DNA of 21,450 nucleotides, taken from positions 1-21,450 of the forward strand of contig CAAFWE010000009.1 of the NCBI GenBank assembly GCA_900766655.1, written 5' to 3'. Shown in pieces: positions 8,559-14,867 of the stretch (position 1 is its first letter; each line of letters opens with the position of its first letter). This DNA is from an uncultured Alistipes sp. GTDB lineage: Bacteria > Bacteroidota > Bacteroidia > Bacteroidales > Rikenellaceae. Made by a program: the position numbers and the translations under genes. Under the pieces are notes generated by a model. It made no database searches, was not told the DNA's origin, and was given only the letters and a program-made list of their open reading frames with translations.

Positions 8559-8924
8559 ATGAAAGTATCACTCAAGACCAACCTTTTGATCGACCTCTTG
8601 CTCTTTGTCTCGATGGCACTGATGAGCATCGCGGGCATTGTGCTTCGTGTAGTGCGCCCATTGGCAAGACACGCTCAGGAGGAGTGGGTACGCGAGGCGG
8701 CTGCGTGGGTGATGTCGTGCGGTCGTGGCGTCTGGTTCAAGATTCACCTCTGGGCGGGCATCTTGATGATGTTACTCCTGGCGGTGCACCTTATTCTGCA
8801 TTGGAACACGATTACGGCCTATATGAGCAAGCACATCGCAAGCAAAGGTGCGCGCGTGGCGATAACTTTGGTATTGTTGTTGCTACTTGTGATGTCGGTG
8901 GTACCTTGGTTGTGGGCATTTTAA
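8559..8924 (+). CDS. DUF4405-type small membrane protein
   Basis: This 121-residue protein has three hydrophobic helices (about 8-30, 62-82 and 99-118) and resembles DUF4405 membrane proteins, which look like minimal b-type cytochromes. The second helix carries H63, H77 and H81 (the last in HW), suitable for haem ligation, but haem binding is an inference. The ATG was chosen because it sits just after a strong promoter; a longer open frame running in from inside the papain-like gene in another frame is not credible. The sialidase gene starts 9 bases downstream. A role in electron transfer would fit the nearby superoxide reductase and cytochrome c peroxidase, but nothing in the sequence proves it. 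Confidence 0.75.
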   Translation: MKVSLKTNLLIDLLLFVSMALMSIAGIVLRVVRPLARHAQEEWVREAAAWVMSCGRGVWFKIHLWAGILMMLLLAVHLILHWNTITAYMSKHIASKGARVAITLVLLLLLVMSVVPWLWAF

Positions 8925-8933
8925 GGTTGTAGA

Positions 8934-10064
8934 ATGAAGAGGTTATTTTTCATAATCGTAATGGCGCTTATCCTCGGTGTCGCGTTTGGTCGCTCGTCCG
9001 ATACGGCTACACTCCGCACAACGGTCTATAGCAGTGGTATGAGTGGCTACTCGGCATTCCGCATTCCGGCTATCGTGCGCACCGCAAACAATACGGTGTT
9101 GGCATTTGCTGAGGCAAGGCGCGACGGCATAGGCGATGCGGGAAACATCGACTTGGTTGTGCGTCGTTCGGAGGATGGGGGAGCATCGTGGGGCGATATT
9201 ATCGTCGTATGGGACGATGCGGAGAACACCTGCGGCAATCCATCGCCAGTTGTAGACAGAGAGAGTGGTCGCATATTGTTGCTTATGACTTGGAATCGCG
9301 GTGACGACAAGGAGCGTGCAATTATGAGGCGTAAGTCGCACGATACACGACGAGTTTTTATCTGCCATTCCGACGATGATGGACGCAAGTGGAGCACTCC
9401 GCGCGAGATTACATCCTCGACCAAGCGCAACGAGTGGGCGTGGTATGCTACGGGCCCTTGTCACGCCATACAACTGCAACACAAGTCGCATCGCGGCAGG
9501 GTAGTTGTACCGTGTGTTCATTCGCTCTATGAGGGTGGTCGCACCTACTACAATGCCCACCTCATATATTCAGACGATTGTGGCGAGAGCTGGCATATAG
9601 GAGCTACATTGAAGGGTGGTAACGAGTCTACCGTTGCGGAGTTGGCAAATGGCGACATAATGCACAATTCGAGATGGCAACGCGGAGCAAACAGATATGC
9701 CCGCCACTACGCAATAAGTCGCGATGGTGCACTTGCATCGGGCGAGGTGGTGCGTGATGCACAGTTGATTGAGCCGGTGTGTCAAGGCTCGATAATTGGC
9801 TACTCGACAAAGGGACGTGCAACAAATCATCTGTTGTTTTGCAACCCCGCCTCAACGCGCAGTAGAGAGCGATTGACCCTGCGACAGAGTCGCGATGGAG
9901 GCGTGTCGTGGAGTTCTGGCACAATTTTGGAGAGTGGATTATCTGCCTACTCAGATATCGTGATTATGCCGCGAAAGCAGGTCGGCGTGTTATTCGAGTG
10001 TGGTGGAACTTCGCCTTACGAACGCATAGATTTTTGTTTAGTTGACAAACGAAAAATAAAATAA
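8934..10064 (+). CDS. nanH: Exo-alpha-sialidase (GH33 family)
   Basis: Releases terminal sialic acid from glycoconjugates such as mucin. The 376-residue protein has a signal peptide (core at 4-18), then a six-bladed-propeller catalytic domain without extra lectin modules, so it is shorter than many Bacteroides sialidases. The FRIP motif gives R43. Other residues line up with known sialidase active sites: D68, the Glu of NES (E231), R247, R311 (with R43 the arginine triad), Y339 as the nucleophilic tyrosine and E355 in LFE. Asp-box repeats (SxDxGxxW) are seen at about 79-86, 146-153, 213-220 and 319-326. It lies 9 bases after the DUF4405 gene. No sialic-acid lyase, epimerase, transporter or SusC/SusD pair is in the window, so downstream use of the released sugar is encoded elsewhere or left to other species. 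Confidence 0.93.
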   Translation: MKRLFFIIVMALILGVAFGRSSDTATLRTTVYSSGMSGYSAFRIPAIVRTANNTVLAFAEARRDGIGDAGNIDLVVRRSEDGGASWGDIIVVWDDAENTCGNPSPVVDRESGRILLLMTWNRGDDKERAIMRRKSHDTRRVFICHSDDDGRKWSTPREITSSTKRNEWAWYATGPCHAIQLQHKSHRGRVVVPCVHSLYEGGRTYYNAHLIYSDDCGESWHIGATLKGGNESTVAELANGDIMHNSRWQRGANRYARHYAISRDGALASGEVVRDAQLIEPVCQGSIIGYSTKGRATNHLLFCNPASTRSRERLTLRQSRDGGVSWSSGTILESGLSAYSDIVIMPRKQVGVLFECGGTSPYERIDFCLVDKRKIK

Positions 10065-10098
10065 ATTATGTTGTTAAATACTTAAAAATTAGAATATT

Positions 10099-10473
10099 AT
10101 GGCTGTTAAATTTTATGTTTGCCCTCATTGCGGCAATGTTATTCAGAAGGTGGTAGATTCGAAGGTCCCTGTAGTGTGCTGTGGCGCACCTATGACAGAG
10201 TTGGTGCCGAATACGGTGGATGCGAGCAACGAGAAGCACGTGCCCGTAGTGACCAAGGTCGACGAGCACCACATCAAGGTCGAGGTGGGTAGCGTGGCAC
10301 ACCCAATGTTGCCCGAGCACCACATCGCATTTATCTATGTCGAGACCGAGGATGGCGGCATCCGCATTGACCTCAAGGATAAGCCAGAGGCTGTAATCTG
10401 CGTATGCGACAGCAAGCCTATCGCAGTCTACGAGTACTGCAACTTGCACGGACTCTGGAAGACCGAGTTATAG
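10099..10473 (+). CDS. dfx: Desulfoferrodoxin / superoxide reductase (two-iron type)
   Basis: Reduces superoxide to hydrogen peroxide in the cytosol without making oxygen, a typical defence of anaerobes. The 124-residue protein has both domains. The N-terminal desulforedoxin domain supplies C8, C11, C27 and C28 for a FeCys4 centre. The catalytic domain supplies E45-K46-H47 (EKHVPV), H68 and H74 (AHPMLPEHH), and C114 and H117 (YCNLHGLW), which form the FeHis4Cys site. All expected ligands are present. The length is normal for the class. It starts 34 bases after the sialidase; that gap is A/T-rich and has no box I would call a promoter with confidence, so it may be read from the 8505 promoter or its own. 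A convergent cytochrome c peroxidase on the other strand could remove the peroxide product. Confidence 0.95.
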   Translation: MAVKFYVCPHCGNVIQKVVDSKVPVVCCGAPMTELVPNTVDASNEKHVPVVTKVDEHHIKVEVGSVAHPMLPEHHIAFIYVETEDGGIRIDLKDKPEAVICVCDSKPIAVYEYCNLHGLWKTEL

Positions 10474-10489
10474 CGGAGGCATCCGCAAA

Positions 10490-10517
10490 AAAAGAGTTGG
10501 GTTAACCCAACTCTTTT
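10490..10517. terminator. Perfect palindromic bidirectional terminator
   Basis: AAAAGAGTTGGG, a TTAA loop and CCCAACTCTTTT form a flawless 12-base stem with A-rich and T-rich ends, so it works as an intrinsic terminator read from either strand. It lies between the stop of the superoxide reductase (10473) and the stop of the convergent peroxidase (10551) and should end both transcripts. Confidence 0.88.
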
Positions 10518-10550
10518 GATTGATGTCGCTCGCAAACGACTAACCGACAA

Positions 10551-11930
10551 CTACTTCTGCACATTGTCGTTGGTGAGGAGTTTACCCTTGTACTCGCCAG
10601 TGAGGGTATTGAGGAATGCAACGATGAGATCCTCTTCTGCATCGGTGAGTGTAACACCCGACTGATAGGTTCCCATATCGCATACAGCCTCCTTGAGCGA
10701 GGTGCGAGTACCATCGTGATAGTATGGCCAAGTGAGAGCCACATTACGCAAGCCAGGCACCTTGAAGCGATGACGATCGCGCTCCACGCCTGTCTGCTTG
10801 AAGCGGCCATTGTCCTCCTCGGTGAGAGCCAAGCCACGATCTGCAAAGTAGTGCTTACGCAAGCCCATAAGCTCGTAGCTCTCGCCACCAAGGTTCTTGC
10901 CTACGTGACAAGTAGCGCAGTTGTACTTCTTGAAGAGCTCGTAGCCCTGCAACTCCTCGGCTGTGATGGCCGAATTGTCGCCACGAAGATATTTATCGAA
11001 GCGCGAGTTAGGGGTGATGAGTGTACGCTCGAAGTGCTCGATAGCATCGGTGATGGTTGCCTGCGAGATACCCTCTGGGTATACCGCCTTGAACTCACGC
11101 ACGAAGGCCTTATCCTTGTTGAGTTTAGCCACAATAGCATCGAAGTTTGGCGAAGCCATCTCGACTGGGTTTACTGGAGGGCCAGCAGCCTGGTCGGCAA
11201 GAGTTGCAGCGCGACCATCCCAGAACTGCACGAAGTTGTAGACAGCATTGTAGACGGTAGGTGCATTCACGCCACCGAGCTTACCCTCGACACCCTCGGA
11301 GTACTGCTTGTTGTCGACACCTGCGGTGTTGAGACCGTGACACGATGCACACGAAATGGTGTTGTCTACCGAGAGGCGAGTGTCGTGATAGAGCTTGAAG
11401 CCCAAAGCGGCCTTCTCCTCATCGTAAGGCAAGCTGAGATCGATAGGGCGAATTGGCTCGGCTGCACGATCACCAGTGAGGCCATCGTTGTAGTGAGCAG
11501 CACGATAGGCAGCGGCCCACTCGAGGATGATGTCTCGCTTGGCGTTGGTCATACGGCTACCCCAGTGTACGAGGTAGTACTTGGCCATTGGCATACGCTT
11601 GTCGAGAGCGACCTTCTCGACCTTGGCAACATCGACTGGGCTGACGCAGCAACCGCAAGTCTCGAGAGCCTTCCACATAGGCTCCATATCGAAGGCACGA
11701 TAACCCTCGTCGACATCCTTCTGCATAATCTTGCCCACAACCGGGAGCTTGAAATAGGCTGGCAACTCAGGATTTGCCGAGTGGCAATCGAGGCAACCGC
11801 CCTTGACGAAGATAGCTGCTACGCGCTTGTCGAGCGGATAGTCAGCCGATGGTACTCGGTCCGAAATGCGGAAAATTGCCAAAGCAACAGCCACAAGCAC
11901 CACAACCAAAAAGAGTAGTTTTTTCTTCAT
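10551..11930 (-). CDS. Three-haem cytochrome c peroxidase (haem-binding domain plus CCP/MauG)
   Basis: Reduces hydrogen peroxide to water with electrons from small redox carriers in the periplasm. The 459-residue protein has an N-terminal signal/anchor helix (4-20) and three CxxCH haem c sites: C46/C49/H50, C194/C197/H198 and C338/C341/H342. The first lies in an extra N-terminal haem-binding domain (about 35-145), where MPMAKYYLVH at 113-122 may supply the axial methionine. The other two belong to the standard two-haem CCP/MauG module (about 165-445). Residues 92-95 read CGCC, a cysteine cluster not needed for haem attachment. The length exceeds two-haem enzymes (about 330-350) because of the added domain, as in quinol-linked three-haem peroxidases. 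It begins 23 bases after ccsA, so the haem-attachment machinery and its client are co-transcribed. Confidence 0.93.
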   Translation of the reverse strand: MKKKLLFLVVVLVAVALAIFRISDRVPSADYPLDKRVAAIFVKGGCLDCHSANPELPAYFKLPVVGKIMQKDVDEGYRAFDMEPMWKALETCGCCVSPVDVAKVEKVALDKRMPMAKYYLVHWGSRMTNAKRDIILEWAAAYRAAHYNDGLTGDRAAEPIRPIDLSLPYDEEKAALGFKLYHDTRLSVDNTISCASCHGLNTAGVDNKQYSEGVEGKLGGVNAPTVYNAVYNFVQFWDGRAATLADQAAGPPVNPVEMASPNFDAIVAKLNKDKAFVREFKAVYPEGISQATITDAIEHFERTLITPNSRFDKYLRGDNSAITAEELQGYELFKKYNCATCHVGKNLGGESYELMGLRKHYFADRGLALTEEDNGRFKQTGVERDRHRFKVPGLRNVALTWPYYHDGTRTSLKEAVCDMGTYQSGVTLTDAEEDLIVAFLNTLTGEYKGKLLTNDNVQK

Positions 11931-11953
11931 AGTGATGATTTTTTAATGGTTTG

Positions 11954-12730
11954 TTATTGATTATAGGAATGAACACTTTTGGCGGCTGATGGGAGGTAAT
12001 TCACTCCGTACCAGCACATCTGCAACGAGAGAAAGGCTACGATGAGTAGCAGGCAGAAGGCCCTTGTGGCCTTTGGTCGCAGCAGTCGCAAGTGGATGGC
12101 ACCCAGATAGATAAACCAAGTAGCAGCAGCCCACGCCTCCTTGGCATCCCAGCTCCAATACTCGCCCCACGCCTGCTTTGCCCACAAAGCACCCGTAAGC
12201 ATACCTACGGTGAATAGGGCCAAGCCTCCGCCAAGGAGATTGTCGATGGCGGGTAGGATTGTTTCGTTGCGCTTGACGAGATAGTAGAGCGATAGGAGTG
12301 TTGCCACACCGAGCAGCGCATAGGAGAACATATAGACCGCAACATGAGGCATAAACCAAGCACTCTGCAGAGCTGGCATAAGCCCCTTGTCGTGGAGTTC
12401 GGGGCGCAAGCAGTTAATGACCATAAAGACCGTAGCCATCAGCGTCGAGAAGCTGAGCACCCATCTAAAACGCCACCTTGCGTAGGTAGCCACACCCGCC
12501 ACAAGCAGAAATAGCGAATACCAGAGGCGTGTCTCACCCATTGTTCGCATAGGAGGTCGCTCGAGCGAGAGCCACAACATAGCAACAAAGGCCGAGAGCA
12601 CCACCACCGCAAGTGACGAGGTGACGAGCGCAGCTACTCGTCGATTGCAGAGCGCAAGCACCGAGGCCATCACCGCCAAAATGACGGTAACGACTGTAGT
12701 CCAAGGGAATATGTTCCAACCCAGCATCAT
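11954..12730 (-). CDS. ccsA: Cytochrome c biogenesis protein CcsA/ResC (haem handling)
   Basis: Exports or presents haem and, with CcsB, attaches it to CxxCH motifs outside the inner membrane (System II). The tryptophan-rich haem motif WGEYWSWDAKE sits at residues 188-198 of the 258-residue product, with histidines at about 129 and 213 as candidate haem ligands. About seven to eight hydrophobic helices are visible. The frame is open further upstream to 12817, but that segment lies inside ccsB and is not membrane-like. I chose the ATG at 12730-12728 because it overlaps the ccsB stop by four bases (ATGA); a second ATG follows directly. This overlap suggests translational coupling. In many Bacteroidetes CcsB and CcsA are one fused polypeptide; here they are separate. 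Confidence 0.92.
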   Translation of the reverse strand: MMLGWNIFPWTTVVTVILAVMASVLALCNRRVAALVTSSLAVVVLSAFVAMLWLSLERPPMRTMGETRLWYSLFLLVAGVATYARWRFRWVLSFSTLMATVFMVINCLRPELHDKGLMPALQSAWFMPHVAVYMFSYALLGVATLLSLYYLVKRNETILPAIDNLLGGGLALFTVGMLTGALWAKQAWGEYWSWDAKEAWAAATWFIYLGAIHLRLLRPKATRAFCLLLIVAFLSLQMCWYGVNYLPSAAKSVHSYNQ

Positions 12731-13545
12731 TGCACTCTTGTTTGAAATCCCTGCATAAAGAGCATAAAGGCTCCGAGCAGTAGTAGTCCGACACCTAAAG
12801 CAGTGACCGCACGCCACGGTTCACGCACAATCTGCAACACACACCCCTCGTTCCCATAGCTGACCAGGTAGATATCCTCGCCATAGTGGTGGGAATAGGG
12901 GCTATTGACCTCGATGTCGACCAACCTCTCGTCGATGGCCACCGTAGCACGAAACTGCTCGGGCGAGCCACTCTCCGACTTGGTCATATCGAATTTTTCG
13001 AGGCGTAGTTCGTAATCGAGATAGCTCTTCACGCCCTGCTCGTTGATAGCTTCGCGAGAAGGTGTGTCGCTCACCTGCATACGCAACACCTGTTTGTCGG
13101 CAGCGCCGAGCAACAAAGATGTCACAGCAAGCCACAATCCGCAATGGGTGACAAGGAAACGCCAACGCACACCTCGCTCGTTGCGCCAACCGCGCAAGAT
13201 AACGAGCGAAAGTACCGTCTGCACATAGAGAAATCCCCCTACAACGGGCCACGAAGTGGTGGATGGCTCACTCTGCAAGCCAAGCACCAGCGCAATAAGT
13301 GCCGCCACAGCCAAAGCGATATAGGAGGCCTCGGCCGAGAGGAGATATTGCACAAAGGTGAGTGTGGAACGACGACGGTGGCCCTCCCAAATGGCGTAGA
13401 GCCACAAGACTCCGACCAAGAGATTCATAGGCGCAGCAAAGAGCCACAGAGGGAACTCTCCGCAGAGCCACTGCACCACAAAGAGCACCAAAGCAAAGAG
13501 CAGAAGCACAATGCGTGGCAGATATTTTTGGGATAGAATCTTCAT
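12727..13545 (-). CDS. ccsB: Cytochrome c biogenesis protein CcsB/ResB
   Basis: Partner of CcsA in System II cytochrome c maturation. The 272-residue protein shows hydrophobic helices at about 10-28, 35-54, 72-90, 102-119 and 129-147, a large periplasmic stretch (about 150-240), and a final helix at 244-266 preceded by REPWR, a usual ResB ending. H134 in the helix TH-GLWLA is a candidate haem ligand. It is compact compared with many ResB proteins. It is the first gene of the minus-strand run that continues to ccsA and the peroxidase, and faces away from the DAACS symporter gene across an 82-base gap. Confidence 0.88.
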   Translation of the reverse strand: MKILSQKYLPRIVLLLFALVLFVVQWLCGEFPLWLFAAPMNLLVGVLWLYAIWEGHRRRSTLTFVQYLLSAEASYIALAVAALIALVLGLQSEPSTTSWPVVGGFLYVQTVLSLVILRGWRNERGVRWRFLVTHCGLWLAVTSLLLGAADKQVLRMQVSDTPSREAINEQGVKSYLDYELRLEKFDMTKSESGSPEQFRATVAIDERLVDIEVNSPYSHHYGEDIYLVSYGNEGCVLQIVREPWRAVTALGVGLLLLGAFMLFMQGFQTRVQ

Positions 13546-13566
13546 CTGTTGCTACTTTTCCGAATG

Positions 13567-13574
13567 TAAAGGTA
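13567..13574 (-). promoter_or_regulatory. Possible -7 box for the ccsB-ccsA-peroxidase run
   Basis: Read on the minus strand the bases are TACCTTTA, one mismatch from TAnnTTTG, and would place a transcript start about 15 bases before the ccsB ATG at 13545. No TTTG is seen at the expected -33 position, so this is weak. Confidence 0.35.
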
Positions 13575-13615
13575 GTAATATTTTTTATAATCTTAATGAT
13601 TATGCATTTTTTTTG

Positions 13616-13623
13616 TAACTTTG
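13616..13623 (+). promoter_or_regulatory. -7 promoter box almost touching the DAACS start codon
   Basis: TAACTTTG is a perfect TAnnTTTG box but ends only four bases before the ATG at 13628. Initiation about 7 bases downstream would fall on or next to the start codon (13628, or the second ATG at 13631), giving a leaderless or near-leaderless mRNA. The -33 region is T/A-rich (TTAA near 13593) without a clean TTTG. Confidence 0.6.
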
Positions 13624-13627
13624 CGCT

Positions 13628-14848
13628 ATGATGAAAAAGTTACTCACTAATTTAGGTTTTTGGATTCTGGTGGCTATGGTCGCTGGTATCGTGGTTGGAT
13701 TGCTGATGGGCGAGCAGGGTGCTATGTTTGCTCCGTTTGGCGCACTCTTCATTCAGCTCATCAAGATGTTGGTGGTACCATTGGTTGCCATCTCCATCAT
13801 CTCGGGTGCAGCATCGCTCGGTAGCAGCAGCTCGGCGGGTAAGATTGGCGGCATAAGCATCGGCTACATCTTCCTAACCACTGTCATCTCGATTATAATA
13901 GCCATCGCAGCAGGTATCGTATTTCAGCCAGGCGCAGGTTTGAGCGTGGAGAGCATCTCGGCACTCACACCAAAGGGTGTCGACTATGGACAACCAGCCA
14001 ACCTCTCGTTCTGGGAGACGGTGATAGGTATGATTCCGTCGAACCCTATCGAGGCCTTTGCCAAAGGCAACATCTTGCAAATCATTGTATTTGGACTATT
14101 CTTGGGCTTTGGTGTGGCTGCCCTCAACGAGGATAAGCGCATAAAGGTTATCAATGGTTTGAACTATCTGCTCGAGGCACTCATCTGGTGCATCGGCAAG
14201 GTGATGTGGGTGGCTCCGATTGGCGTATTCGGTTTGATGGCCGATGCGATGGGTACCTTTGGCTTCGACATCTTGTTGAAGGTGGTAAACCTCTTGTGGG
14301 TAAACCTTGTGGCGGTGGCAATTATGGGACTTGTCTTCTACCCTATCACCATAACATTCTTCTCGAGAGTTGGTCTCAAGGAGTTCTTCACCACGATGCT
14401 CCGTCCACAGATTGTAGCCTTCTCGACCTCGTCGTCGATGGCCACACTACCCGTAACGATGGGTGCGTGCGACAAGATGGGCATATCGAAGGAGGTGACT
14501 GGTTTTGTTGTTCCACTCGGTGCAACCATCAATATGACGGGTAATGCCATCTACTACACTCTGGTGGCACTATTCTTTGCACAGATTTATGGTATCGAGC
14601 TCGGTATGGCGCAATATATCGCTATCACAGTAACAGCCTCGCTTGGTAGCATCGGTCAGGCTGGAGTGCCAGGCCCAACCTTGATGGTGGTGGCGGTGTT
14701 GGCCGCTGCGGGCATCCCTATCGAGGGCTTGCCACTACTCTACGCACTCGATCGACTCTTCGATATGATTCGCACAGTGCTGAACATTACGGGTGACGCT
14801 GCTTGTGCGGCTGTAACCGACAGATTGGCGATTAGAAAAGATAAATAA
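13628..14848 (+). CDS. DAACS-family dicarboxylate/amino acid:cation symporter
   Basis: Imports a dicarboxylate or acidic/neutral amino acid with Na+ or H+ across the inner membrane. The 406-residue length and eight-helix plus two-hairpin pattern fit the family. The serine-rich hairpin-1 motif is STSSSMATLP (266-275). The helix-8 motif DRLFDMIRTVLNITGD keeps D375, D379, R382, T383, N386 and D390, the substrate and cation residues. Hairpin 2 has AGVPG at 345-349. The helix-7 motif, usually NMDGT, is NMTGN here (302-306), which replaces an Asp and a Thr that help form Na+ sites in the archaeal homologue GltPh. Substrate or coupling ion may differ. The GH3 gene follows after 19 bases. Two start ATGs are adjacent; the first is used. 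Confidence 0.92.
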   Translation: MMKKLLTNLGFWILVAMVAGIVVGLLMGEQGAMFAPFGALFIQLIKMLVVPLVAISIISGAASLGSSSSAGKIGGISIGYIFLTTVISIIIAIAAGIVFQPGAGLSVESISALTPKGVDYGQPANLSFWETVIGMIPSNPIEAFAKGNILQIIVFGLFLGFGVAALNEDKRIKVINGLNYLLEALIWCIGKVMWVAPIGVFGLMADAMGTFGFDILLKVVNLLWVNLVAVAIMGLVFYPITITFFSRVGLKEFFTTMLRPQIVAFSTSSSMATLPVTMGACDKMGISKEVTGFVVPLGATINMTGNAIYYTLVALFFAQIYGIELGMAQYIAITVTASLGSIGQAGVPGPTLMVVAVLAAAGIPIEGLPLLYALDRLFDMIRTVLNITGDAACAAVTDRLAIRKDK

Positions 14849-14867
14849 ACCCTAAAAAAATAAAATC

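Noticed and set aside
8299..8562. An 87-codon plus-strand open frame bridging the papain-like gene and the DUF4405 gene
   Set aside because: It overlaps both neighbours, contains the terminator hairpin and the promoter, and its product has no protein-like features.
10716..11918. A 400-codon plus-strand open frame opposite the peroxidase gene
   Set aside because: It is the mirror of a long gene with biased codons; the minus-strand frame has three CxxCH motifs and a clear family, so this is a shadow.
12731..12817. An upstream extension of ccsA
   Set aside because: The extra residues are cysteine- and arginine-rich, lie wholly inside ccsB, and the ATGA overlap start gives the normal membrane-protein N-terminus.
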